From Streptomyces ferrugineus (GTDB lineage: Bacteria; Actinomycetota; Actinomycetes; Streptomycetales; Streptomycetaceae): 64,000 bases of DNA. The translations under genes were made by a program, and so were the position numbers. The notes beneath the pieces are model-generated. The model saw only the letters and a list, made by a program, of their open reading frames with translations. It was not told the DNA's origin and searched no databases. Below, piece by piece: positions 57,107 to 64,000 of the stretch (position 1 is the stretch's first letter; every line of letters begins with the position of its first letter). The stretch is from the NCBI RefSeq assembly GCF_015160855.1, contig NZ_CP063373.1:4154001-4218000 (forward strand). Direction: 5' to 3'.

Positions 57107-57154
57107 TGACACCTCGGTTGCCAAACCGCGGAGAAGATGACACCTTGGTTGTCA
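57107..57154. promoter_or_regulatory. Two operator-like repeats between marR and hydrolase genes
   Basis: TGACACCTCGGTTGCCA (57107-57123) and TGACACCTTGGTTGTCA (57138-57154) are direct copies with two differences, 31 bp apart. Each has imperfect dyad symmetry (TGACA...TGTCA in the second). The second copy runs into the A of the hydrolase ATG, so a bound MarR dimer would block that start directly. Confidence 0.65.
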
Positions 57155-57981
57155 TGACGACAGCGAAGAAGGCTTCGGATCTGCGCATGTTCGCCTCCGC
57201 CGACGGAGACCTCGCCCACCGCGACGCCGGGGCCGGGGACCTCGTGGTCCTGATCCACCCCGGATACGTCGACCACCGCTACTTCGACGACCAGATACCG
57301 GCCCTGGTCTCCGCCGGTCACCGCGTCATCGCGGCCGATGTACGCGGCCACGGCTTCTCCGCCAACGCGAGCAAGCCGTTCCGCTGGGCCGACGACCTCG
57401 GTGGCCTGCTGCGCCATCTCGATGCCGGGCCCGCGGTCCTGGTCGGCGCGTGCATGGGCGCGGCGGTCGTCACCGACACCGCCCTGGAATACCCCGAGCT
57501 GGTACGCGCGGTGGTCGTCAGCGGCGGCGGGACCAGCGCGTTCGAGTACTCCGACCCGTGGACGAAGGAGCGGGCCGCCGAGTCGGCGCGCATGCTGGGC
57601 GCCGGCGACGTCGCCGCCTGGGTCGAGGCCTTCGCCAAGAACGTGGTCGGGCCGCACCGCACCCTGGACGAGGTGGACCCCGACGCCGTGCGCAGGATGC
57701 GGGAGATGGCGGCCCACACCATCGCCAAGCACACCCTGGGCGAGAAGGACTGGCACGTGCCCCTCGCCGACCCCTGGAGCCGGGTGCCGCAGATCGACGT
57801 GCCCGTGCTCGCCATCCATGGCGCGCTCGACGCGGCCGACGGCATCGAGATGGCCGAACGGCTCGTCCACGGCGTGCGCGACGGCCGCTCGGTGACCATC
57901 GAGGACACCGGGCACTTCCCGAGCCTGGAGCGGCCCGAGACCTTCAACCGGATCCTGCTCGACTTCCTGCGGACCCTGTGA
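57154..57981 (+). CDS. Alpha/beta hydrolase with Cys in the nucleophile elbow
   Basis: The 275-residue protein has the oxyanion segment LVVLIHPGYVDHRYFD, VIAADVRGHGFSAN, and a nucleophile elbow VLVGACMGAAVV in which Cys100 replaces the usual Ser. The acid and base are probably in AIHGALDAADG and EDTGHFPSLERP. A Cys nucleophile is known from dienelactone hydrolases and rare in this family. The ATG lies within a MarR operator copy and has no ribosome-binding site, consistent with a leaderless or near-leaderless transcript. It is divergent from the MarR gene. Confidence 0.87.
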   Translation: MTTAKKASDLRMFASADGDLAHRDAGAGDLVVLIHPGYVDHRYFDDQIPALVSAGHRVIAADVRGHGFSANASKPFRWADDLGGLLRHLDAGPAVLVGACMGAAVVTDTALEYPELVRAVVVSGGGTSAFEYSDPWTKERAAESARMLGAGDVAAWVEAFAKNVVGPHRTLDEVDPDAVRRMREMAAHTIAKHTLGEKDWHVPLADPWSRVPQIDVPVLAIHGALDAADGIEMAERLVHGVRDGRSVTIEDTGHFPSLERPETFNRILLDFLRTL

Positions 57982-57993
57982 CGCCCCGTCGCC

Positions 57994-58425
57994 TCAGCGT
58001 GCGACCACGTAACTCAGGTCCTGCACGCTGAGCGACGCCGGCCTCAGACGCAGCCACACGGTGCCGCGCTCCGCCGGGTCGTCGTGCAGATAGTGCACGA
58101 ACCGCGGATCCCAGCGGCCCTCGTCCGTCCCCAGATAGCGCGTCAGCTTGCGCCGGCCGCGAGGGACGTCGAAGGCCACGAGTTCGGCTTCGCCCCGCGC
58201 GATCACCTGGCGCACCAGGCCCGTCGCCGGATCGCACTCGTCGACCACGAGGGCCACCGCCGGGTCCTCCCGGACCCGGTGCACCAGCCGCGCCCACGGC
58301 CCGGTCAGGATCCAGAAGGCGCCGTCCTCCCAGAGGAACCAGACCGGGCGCACCGTCGGCCCGTTGGTCGCGATGCGCGCGGTCAGCGGCTGCCGGAGGA
58401 AGGCATCGACGTCGAAGTCGGTCAC
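57994..58425 (-). CDS. PPOX-class flavin/F420-dependent split-barrel protein
   Basis: The 143-residue protein fits the pyridoxamine 5-phosphate oxidase-like split barrel: PLTARIATNGPTVRPVWFLW, FWILTGPWARLVHRVREDPA and VALVVDECDPATGLVRQVIA, ending in RPASLSVQDLSYVVAR. Actinobacterial members bind FMN or F420; which one cannot be told. GTG 58425 (or 58428) follows GAGGAT. It ends 12 bp from the convergent hydrolase gene. The 228 bp upstream to the stress protein gene hold GC-rich sequence without a gene. Confidence 0.83.
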   Translation of the reverse strand: MTDFDVDAFLRQPLTARIATNGPTVRPVWFLWEDGAFWILTGPWARLVHRVREDPAVALVVDECDPATGLVRQVIARGEAELVAFDVPRGRRKLTRYLGTDEGRWDPRFVHYLHDDPAERGTVWLRLRPASLSVQDLSYVVAR

Positions 58426-58653
58426 CACAGCATCCTCGGGCAGCCGACCACCCCGCGCATCAGGCCCGGACTCGTCCCTTCGCCCTAGGCCCCAGTCGTC
58501 AGATTCCCGCCTGCCGCGCGGCGCCATGCACGCTCCTGCACGCGCGAACCGGCTTCGCTCGGCTCGCGCGGGGGCGCCCCCGTCGCGGCGGGCGCGCGGC
58601 CCGCCCTTCGGGCGACGGGAATTCGACGACAGGGGCCCAGGCCCCGCGGCGGG

Positions 58654-59115
58654 CTACGGCACCACCGTCACCGGCCACCGACCGGCCTTGACCAGCCGAA
58701 TCGCGACCGACCCCACGATCCGGTGCCCCGCCTGCTCCGACGCGCCCACCACCACGGCGTCGGCCTTCAGATCGTCCGCCGCCTTCACCAGCCCGCTGAA
58801 GGGATCGCCCTGGAACGTGTGGAACTCCCAGCGGACGTCGAATATCCCCTTCAACCGCTCCGTCGCGTCCCGGATCTGGGCGATCAGATCCTCGGCGATC
58901 TCGTTGGTCGTCTCCGCGACCGGCGCCCCGAGTGCCGCGCCCGCCGCCATCACCGGCTGCACGTACACCACGGCGAGCAGCGCGTTCTGCCGCCGGGCCA
59001 GACCACCGGCGTACGCCGCCGCGCGCAGCGAGGAGTCGGAGCCGTCCACCCCGACCACGATGACCTTGGGCCCGTCCGTGCCCCGCTCGAACCGGTGCGC
59101 GTGCTGTTCCGTCAC
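58654..59115 (-). CDS. Universal stress protein
   Basis: The 153-residue protein is a single UspA domain: VIVVGVDGSDSSLRAAAYAG at the start and VVVGASEQAGHRIVGSVAIR, ending in GRWPVTVVP. The G-2x-G-9x-G(S/T) ATP-binding pattern is only partly kept (GASEQAGHRIVGSVAIRL). It is divergent from lysX. It starts at GTG 59115 with no clear ribosome-binding site. Confidence 0.88.
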   Translation of the reverse strand: MTEQHAHRFERGTDGPKVIVVGVDGSDSSLRAAAYAGGLARRQNALLAVVYVQPVMAAGAALGAPVAETTNEIAEDLIAQIRDATERLKGIFDVRWEFHTFQGDPFSGLVKAADDLKADAVVVGASEQAGHRIVGSVAIRLVKAGRWPVTVVP

Positions 59116-59202
59116 GGCAGGAGGCTATCGGAGGTCGCAGATCCGCCCGCCGGCCGGGACGCTCGACGGGCGAGGAGGCCCGGGGCTTCCTACAGTCGGA
59201 AC

Positions 59203-62200
59203 ATGAGTGCCACCGTGGAGGCCGCACGGGACAAGGACACCACGGGCCCCATACGGCCGCCCGGCCATGGCCTGACCAGCAGGGTGCCGGAAGGTTTCGC
59301 GACCTTCCTCGGCGCCCTCGGACTGCTCTGCGCCCTGCTGGCCCTCATCCCACCGCTGCGCACCGGCCTGCGCCCGGTCGTGCGCGCCCTCGACGAGATC
59401 ATCGTCCCCGTCAGCGCCAACCTCGCCTACGCCGTCTTCCTCTTCCTGCTCGCCGCCGCCACGGCCGCCCGCAAGAAGATCGCCTGGTGGCTGCTCGTCG
59501 TCCATCTCGGCCTGCTCGTCCTCACCGACGCCCTCGGCACGGCCCTCGGCGACTACTCGGGCTCCATACCCTCCCTCGTCGTGTGCGGCCTCGCCCTGGC
59601 CCTGCTCGTCGTCGCCCGCAGGGAGTTCTACGCCGCCTCCCGCCACGGAGCCGTACGAAGAGCCCTCGGCGTCCTCGTCGTCGGGCTCGCCGCCGGGATC
59701 CTCGTCGGCTGGGGGCTCGTCGAACTGTTCCCCGGCACACTGCCGCAGAGCCAGCGACTGGCGTGGGCCGCCGACCGGGTCTGCGGCGGCCTCGTCTCCG
59801 GCGCCACCTACGACGGACGGCCACCGCACCCCCTGTACTTCCTGCTCGGCCTGTTCGGCGCGCTCGCCCTCCTCAACGCCGCCGCGACGCTGTTCCGCTC
59901 GCAGCGCATGGAGGCCGCCCTGCACGACGACGAGGAGGCCCGCGTCCGCGCCCTCCTCAAGGCCTACGGCGACCAGGACTCCCTCGGCTACTTCGCCACC
60001 CGCCGCGACAAGGCCGTCGTCTTCTCACCCAGCGGCAAGGCCGCCGTCACCTACCGCGTCGAGGCCGGCGTCTGCCTCGCCAGCGGGGACCCGGTCGGCG
60101 ACCGGGAGGCCTGGCCGCACGCCATCGCCGTCTGGCTGGACCTGGCCCGCCGCTACGCCTGGGTGCCCGCGGCGATGGGCGCCTCCGAGGACGGGGCCAC
60201 CGCCTACGCCCGCTGCGGACTCGGCGCCCTCCAACTCGGCGACGAGGCGATCCTGCGCGTGCAGGACTTCGACCTCGAAGGCCGCGACATGCGGATCACC
60301 CGGCAGGCCGTCCACCGCGTCCGCCGCACCGGAGCCCACTGCCGTATCCGCCGCCACCGCACCCTCACCGAGGCGGAGATGGGAGAGGTCATCGGCAAGG
60401 CCGACGCCTGGCGCGACACCGAGACCGAACGCGGCTTCTCCATGGCCCTGGACCGCCTCGGCGACCCGGCCGACGGCGACTGCCTCCTCGTGGAGGCCCT
60501 CGGCGAGGACGGCCAACTGCTCGCCGTGCTGTCCTTCGTGCCGTGGGGCAGGGAGGGCATCTCCCTGGACCTGATGCGCCGTGACCGGGGCGCCCCCAAC
60601 GGCGTCATGGAGTTCATGGTCGCCGAGCTGTGCGCCGCGGCCCCGAAGCTGGGCATCCGCCGGATCTCCCTGAACTTCGCCGTCTTCCGCTCGGTGTTCG
60701 AGGAGGGCGCCCGCATCGGCGCCGGACCCGTACTGCGGCTGTGGCGGCGACTGCTGCTGTTCTTCTCCAAGTGGTGGCAACTGGAGGCCCTCTACCGCTC
60801 CAACGCCAAGTACGACCCGCAGTGGTTCCCCCGCTTCCTCTGCTACGGCGAGGCCGCCTCCCTCGCCCGCATCGGCCTCGCGTCCGGCATCGCCGAGGGA
60901 TTCGTCTCCGTACCGTCCCTGCACAAGCTCCGCAGAAAGGGGCACCCGCGTGGCGGGCCCCGCCCCGCGACCACCGAAGGACTGCCCTCGCTGGCGGCGC
61001 TCGGCCTCGACGGAGGGGACGAGGCCGGGGCGGCCGGGCCGGATGCGGGCCTGCCCGAGCAGGTCCGCATCCGGCACCACACCCTCGACCGGCTGCGCGC
61101 CGACGGCGTCGACCCCTACCCGGTGGGCATCCCGCACCGCACCCACGCCCTCGCCGACGTCCAAGCGGGCGAGCAGGTCACCGTGGCCGGCCGGATCATG
61201 CTGGTGCGCGACTTCGGCGGCCTCGTCTTCGCCGTGCTGCGCGACTGGTCCGGCGACCACCAACTCGCCCTCACCCGCAAGGACACCGGCGCCGCCCTCG
61301 ACCGCTTCACCGCCGACACCGACATCGGCGACCTCATCAGCGCCACCGGCCTGGCCGGCACCAGCGACAAGGGCGAGCCGACCGTCTTCGTCACCTCCTG
61401 GCAGCTCATCGGCAAGTGCCTGCGCCCGCTGCCCGACAAACGCCGGGGCCTCGCCGACCCCGAGGCCAAGGTCCGCCTGCGCTACCTCGACCTGGTCTCC
61501 AGCCCCGCCGCCCGCGACGTGGTCCGCACCCGCTCCACCGCCGTACAGGCGGTGCGCCAGGGCCTGCTGGAACGCGGCTTCCTCGAGGTGGAGACGCCGG
61601 TGCTGCAGCAGATCCACGGCGGCGCCAACGCCCGCCCCTTCACCACCCACATCAACGCCTACGACCTCGACCTCTATCTGCGCATCGCCCCCGAGCTGTA
61701 CCTGAAACGGCTGTGCGTGGGCGGCCTGGAGAAGGTCTTCGAGATGGGCCGCACCTTCCGCAACGAGGGCACCGACTACAAGCACAACCCCGAGTTCACG
61801 ATCCTGGAGGCCTACCAGGCGTACGCCGACTACGACGTGATGCTCGACCTCGTCCGCGAGCTGATCCAGGGCGCCGCGACGGCCGCCTTCGGCTCGCCGG
61901 TCGCCCGCAAGGACGGCACGGAGTACGACATCTCCGGGCAGTGGCCGGTCAAGACGGTGTACGGCGCGATCTCCGAGGTCCTGGGGGAGGAGATCGACCC
62001 CGACACCGAACTCCTGCGGCTGCACCGTCACTGCGACCGCGTGGGCGTGCCGTACACCGCCGACGACGGCCACGGCGACGTCGTCCTGGAGATGTACGAG
62101 CGCCTCGTCGAGGAGAAAACCCACCTGCCGACCTTCTACAAGGACTTCCCCACCGACGTCTCCCCGCTCACCCGCCGGCACCGCGTGGACCCCCGCCTCG

Positions 62201-62481
62201 CCGAGCGCTGGGACCTCGTCGCCTTCGGCACCGAACTCGGCACCGCCTACTCCGAACTCACCGACCCCGTCGAACAGCGCCGCCGCCTCACCGCCCAGTC
62301 CCTGCTCGCCGCCGGTGGAGACCCCGAGGCCATGGAACTCGACGAGGACTTCCTCGACGCCCTCGAATACGCCATGCCCCCCACCGGCGGCCTGGGCATC
62401 GGCGTCGACCGCCTCGTCATGTTCCTCACCGGCCTGACCATCCGTGAGACCTTGCCGTTCCCCTTGGTACGCAGCCGCTGA
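59203..62481 (+). CDS. lysX: Bifunctional lysylphosphatidylglycerol synthetase/lysine-tRNA ligase LysX
   Basis: The 1092-residue protein joins an N-terminal membrane domain (six or seven TM, about 30-235), a DUF2156 lysyl-transferase domain (about 245-580; GDQDSLGYFATRRDKAVVFS, GVMEFMVAELCAAAPKLGIR) and a complete class II lysyl-tRNA synthetase (about 620-1092) with OB-fold GRIMLVRDFGGLVFAVLRDW, motif 2 FEMGRTFRNEG and motif 3 GLGIGVDRLVMFLTG. LysX charges tRNA with lysine and transfers it to phosphatidylglycerol, lowering envelope negative charge and giving resistance to cationic peptides. ATG 59203 lies 88 bp from the divergent stress-protein start. Confidence 0.93.
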   Translation: MSATVEAARDKDTTGPIRPPGHGLTSRVPEGFATFLGALGLLCALLALIPPLRTGLRPVVRALDEIIVPVSANLAYAVFLFLLAAATAARKKIAWWLLVVHLGLLVLTDALGTALGDYSGSIPSLVVCGLALALLVVARREFYAASRHGAVRRALGVLVVGLAAGILVGWGLVELFPGTLPQSQRLAWAADRVCGGLVSGATYDGRPPHPLYFLLGLFGALALLNAAATLFRSQRMEAALHDDEEARVRALLKAYGDQDSLGYFATRRDKAVVFSPSGKAAVTYRVEAGVCLASGDPVGDREAWPHAIAVWLDLARRYAWVPAAMGASEDGATAYARCGLGALQLGDEAILRVQDFDLEGRDMRITRQAVHRVRRTGAHCRIRRHRTLTEAEMGEVIGKADAWRDTETERGFSMALDRLGDPADGDCLLVEALGEDGQLLAVLSFVPWGREGISLDLMRRDRGAPNGVMEFMVAELCAAAPKLGIRRISLNFAVFRSVFEEGARIGAGPVLRLWRRLLLFFSKWWQLEALYRSNAKYDPQWFPRFLCYGEAASLARIGLASGIAEGFVSVPSLHKLRRKGHPRGGPRPATTEGLPSLAALGLDGGDEAGAAGPDAGLPEQVRIRHHTLDRLRADGVDPYPVGIPHRTHALADVQAGEQVTVAGRIMLVRDFGGLVFAVLRDWSGDHQLALTRKDTGAALDRFTADTDIGDLISATGLAGTSDKGEPTVFVTSWQLIGKCLRPLPDKRRGLADPEAKVRLRYLDLVSSPAARDVVRTRSTAVQAVRQGLLERGFLEVETPVLQQIHGGANARPFTTHINAYDLDLYLRIAPELYLKRLCVGGLEKVFEMGRTFRNEGTDYKHNPEFTILEAYQAYADYDVMLDLVRELIQGAATAAFGSPVARKDGTEYDISGQWPVKTVYGAISEVLGEEIDPDTELLRLHRHCDRVGVPYTADDGHGDVVLEMYERLVEEKTHLPTFYKDFPTDVSPLTRRHRVDPRLAERWDLVAFGTELGTAYSELTDPVEQRRRLTAQSLLAAGGDPEAMELDEDFLDALEYAMPPTGGLGIGVDRLVMFLTGLTIRETLPFPLVRSR

Positions 62482-62582
62482 GTGACCCGCTCGGCCCCGA
62501 CCGTGGGCCGCGTGGGTGTTTTCATACCGCCGTCCCGGTGTCGTACTGGTGCGTCGGTCTCGAATCGGGCGACGGATGAGTC

Positions 62583-63434
62583 ATGACGAAGGATCAGTTG
62601 CCCCGGGGTCTGCTCAGCCGGCGCCGTGCGCTGCTCGCCGGTGCCGCGGCGGTCGGAGCCGCCGGCAGCGCCGGGCTGTTCACGACGTTCGCGGGCGACG
62701 AGCCGGTCCGGCGGCACCCCGCCCCGGCCGCGGGCCCGCAGGCGCGCCCCGCGCTCAAGCCCTCCGCCTACCGCCTCCAGCCGCTGATGGGATACGGCCC
62801 GCCCAAGGCGGCACCCCGCCGGACCCTGGTACGGCGCGCACCCCTGCTGCGGGTGTCCGGACGCGGCCGCACGATGGTGCTGACCTTCGACGACGGGCCC
62901 GACGCCCGCTACACCCCGTACATCCTGGACACCCTGCGCGAGTACGACGTGCGCGCGATGTTCTTCGTGTGCGGCGAGATGGTCGCCGACAACAGGGGCC
63001 TCCTGGCCAGGATGGCCGACGAGGGCCATGTCGTCGGCAACCACACCTGGTCCCACCCGCTCCTCACCCGGCTCGGCCGCGGCAGGATCCGCAGGGAGAT
63101 GGAGCGCACCTGCGACATCATCGAGGAGTCGTACGGCGAGCGCCCCGCCTGGTTCCGCGCCCCCTACGGCGCCTGGAACCGCGCCGCCTTCCAACTCGGC
63201 GCCGAACTGGGCATGGAACCGCTCGCCTGGACCGTCGACACCCTCGACTGGACCAGCCCCGGCACCGCCACCATCGTCGACCGGGTGCGGGACGGCGCCG
63301 CCCCCGGCGTCGTGGTGCTCTCGCACGACGCCGGGGGCGACCGTTCCCAGAGCGTCCTGGCACTGCGCGCCTATCTGCCGCGGCTCCTTGACGCCGGGTA
63401 TCACCTCACCGTTCCCGAATGGCATTACGCGTGA
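62583..63434 (+). CDS. Secreted polysaccharide deacetylase (NodB/CE4 family)
   Basis: The 283-residue protein has a Tat-type signal (LLSRRRALLAGAAAVGAAGS) and a NodB domain (about 95-283) with all CE4 motifs: TFDDGPD, HTWSHP, RAPYGAWN, DWTSPG and VVLSHD. CE4 enzymes remove N-acetyl groups from peptidoglycan or chitin oligomers using a metal held by Asp and two His. Export by Tat suggests folding with metal inside the cell. It is alone, 101 bp after lysX. Confidence 0.9.
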   Translation: MTKDQLPRGLLSRRRALLAGAAAVGAAGSAGLFTTFAGDEPVRRHPAPAAGPQARPALKPSAYRLQPLMGYGPPKAAPRRTLVRRAPLLRVSGRGRTMVLTFDDGPDARYTPYILDTLREYDVRAMFFVCGEMVADNRGLLARMADEGHVVGNHTWSHPLLTRLGRGRIRREMERTCDIIEESYGERPAWFRAPYGAWNRAAFQLGAELGMEPLAWTVDTLDWTSPGTATIVDRVRDGAAPGVVVLSHDAGGDRSQSVLALRAYLPRLLDAGYHLTVPEWHYA

Positions 63435-63462
63435 CGGCTTTCGCCGCCCGACCGGGAAATCC

Positions 63463-64000
63463 TCAGCGGACCTCGACCAGGCTGGCGAAAGCGACGACGT
63501 TCCCGTCATAACCGGTCTGCTTGGAGAAACCGCCGCCACAGGTGATGACCCGCAATTCGGCGTTTCCCTTGGAGGCGTAGACGCGGTCGCCGGGGAAGTT
63601 GTTCTTCTGGAACACCTCGATGCCGTACACCTCGAAAACGGCCGTCTTTCCGTCCTGGCGGGCGATCTCGACGCGATTGCCCTTCGCCAGGGAGCCGAGC
63701 CCGTAGAACACGGCGGGTCCCTGCAGGTTGTCGACATGGCCGACGACCACCGCGGTGCCCTTCTCGCCCGGCGAGACGGAACCGGTGAACCAGCCCGCCA
63801 GATTGGGGTCCTCCGGCGGTGGCGCGCCGACCCAGCCGTCCGCGTCCAGGCCGACCGGGATCATCGGCGCGTCGACCTGGATCCCGGGGATCCTGACCCG
63901 GTCCGGCAGCGAGAACGGCAACGGCTGGGCGGCCCGGGCGAGAACGGAGCCGGGCGGCTGCCGGTCCGCCGCGGCCGCCGAGGCGGGCTGCGGCGGACCC
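63463..64000 (-). CDS. Class F sortase, C-terminal part
   Basis: The reading frame is open to the right edge, so the N-terminus is missing; 178 residues are visible. After an Ala/Pro-rich linker the sortase domain begins (DRVRIPGIQVDAPMIPVGLD). Catalytic His is in VVVGHVDNLQG and Cys in LRVITCGGGFSKQTGYDGN, with an Arg position not obvious after the Cys. Class F sortases of actinomycetes attach proteins to the cell wall or act as housekeeping transpeptidases. The extracellular domain is complete from about residue 33. Confidence 0.88.
   Translation of the reverse strand, partial: GPPQPASAAAADRQPPGSVLARAAQPLPFSLPDRVRIPGIQVDAPMIPVGLDADGWVGAPPPEDPNLAGWFTGSVSPGEKGTAVVVGHVDNLQGPAVFYGLGSLAKGNRVEIARQDGKTAVFEVYGIEVFQKNNFPGDRVYASKGNAELRVITCGGGFSKQTGYDGNVVAFASLVEVR

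Noticed and set aside
1..64000. CRISPR arrays, rRNA, attachment sites
   Set aside because: No regularly spaced direct repeats, no rRNA-like sequence and no tRNA-linked duplications were found on reading.

Overview
The window is 64 kb of very GC-rich DNA with short intergenic gaps, frequent GTG starts, ATGA overlaps and third positions that are almost always G or C. The gene content points to a Streptomyces-type actinomycete chromosome: ECF sigma/anti-sigma genes, TerD, TNT-domain, DUF6643-like and DUF4865 proteins, bifunctional LysX and a class F sortase. It encodes about 55 intact or edge-truncated proteins and six degraded ones. No tRNA, rRNA, CRISPR array or intact insertion sequence was seen.

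0-8 kb is sugar metabolism and its regulators: the N-terminus of a GH15 enzyme; a DeoR regulator divergent from a SIS-domain isomerase and a class II aldolase; an rRNA methyltransferase, an AlkB-like dioxygenase, a ROK protein and an RpiB-like isomerase; and a frameshifted DUF4865 gene next to a TetR gene. 8-12 kb is a SHOCT protein plus an ABC exporter pair (translationally coupled). 12-24.6 kb holds a cysteine desulfhydrase-like PLP enzyme, a second DeoR regulator, a large membrane hydrolase, a beta-helix/AAA fusion, a MOSC protein and a double TerD protein. 24.6-30.9 kb is envelope-related: an HpnB-like glycosyltransferase, a Glu/Asp racemase, an O-antigen-ligase-like protein, apolipoprotein N-acyltransferase and a Nudix hydrolase.

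31-35.3 kb looks like a 3-hydroxybutyrate utilisation module: SDR dehydrogenase, PucR-like regulator and MHS transporter. At 35.5-36.5 kb a secreted TNT (NAD glycohydrolase-type) toxin overlaps a 79-residue gene that may be its immunity protein. At 36.6-39.2 kb a three-gene operon joins a polyprenyl diphosphate synthase, an MpaB/Lcp-type (DUF2236) oxygenase and a small protein, a likely uncharacterised isoprenoid pathway.

39.5-51.3 kb is an accessory zone. Intact genes (hexapeptide acyltransferase fusion, FAD oxidoreductase, MerR plus quinone oxidoreductase, proline racemase-family enzyme, ornithine-cyclodeaminase-family reductase, rifampin phosphotransferase) alternate with gene remains: a GNAT tail, an IS481-like transposase scrap, an amidohydrolase pseudogene, a LysR head and a cysteine desulfurase tail. 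The racemase and cyclodeaminase-family genes diverge from a perfect 53-nt palindrome, and the rifampin phosphotransferase is preceded by a rifamycin-associated-element-like site.

51.3-64 kb returns to ordinary content: a SUKH protein, an ECF sigma factor with its anti-sigma and an interposed gene, CapA, MarR with a divergent alpha/beta hydrolase that has a Cys nucleophile, a PPOX protein, a universal stress protein, lysX, a polysaccharide deacetylase and the C-terminal part of a sortase cut by the window edge.
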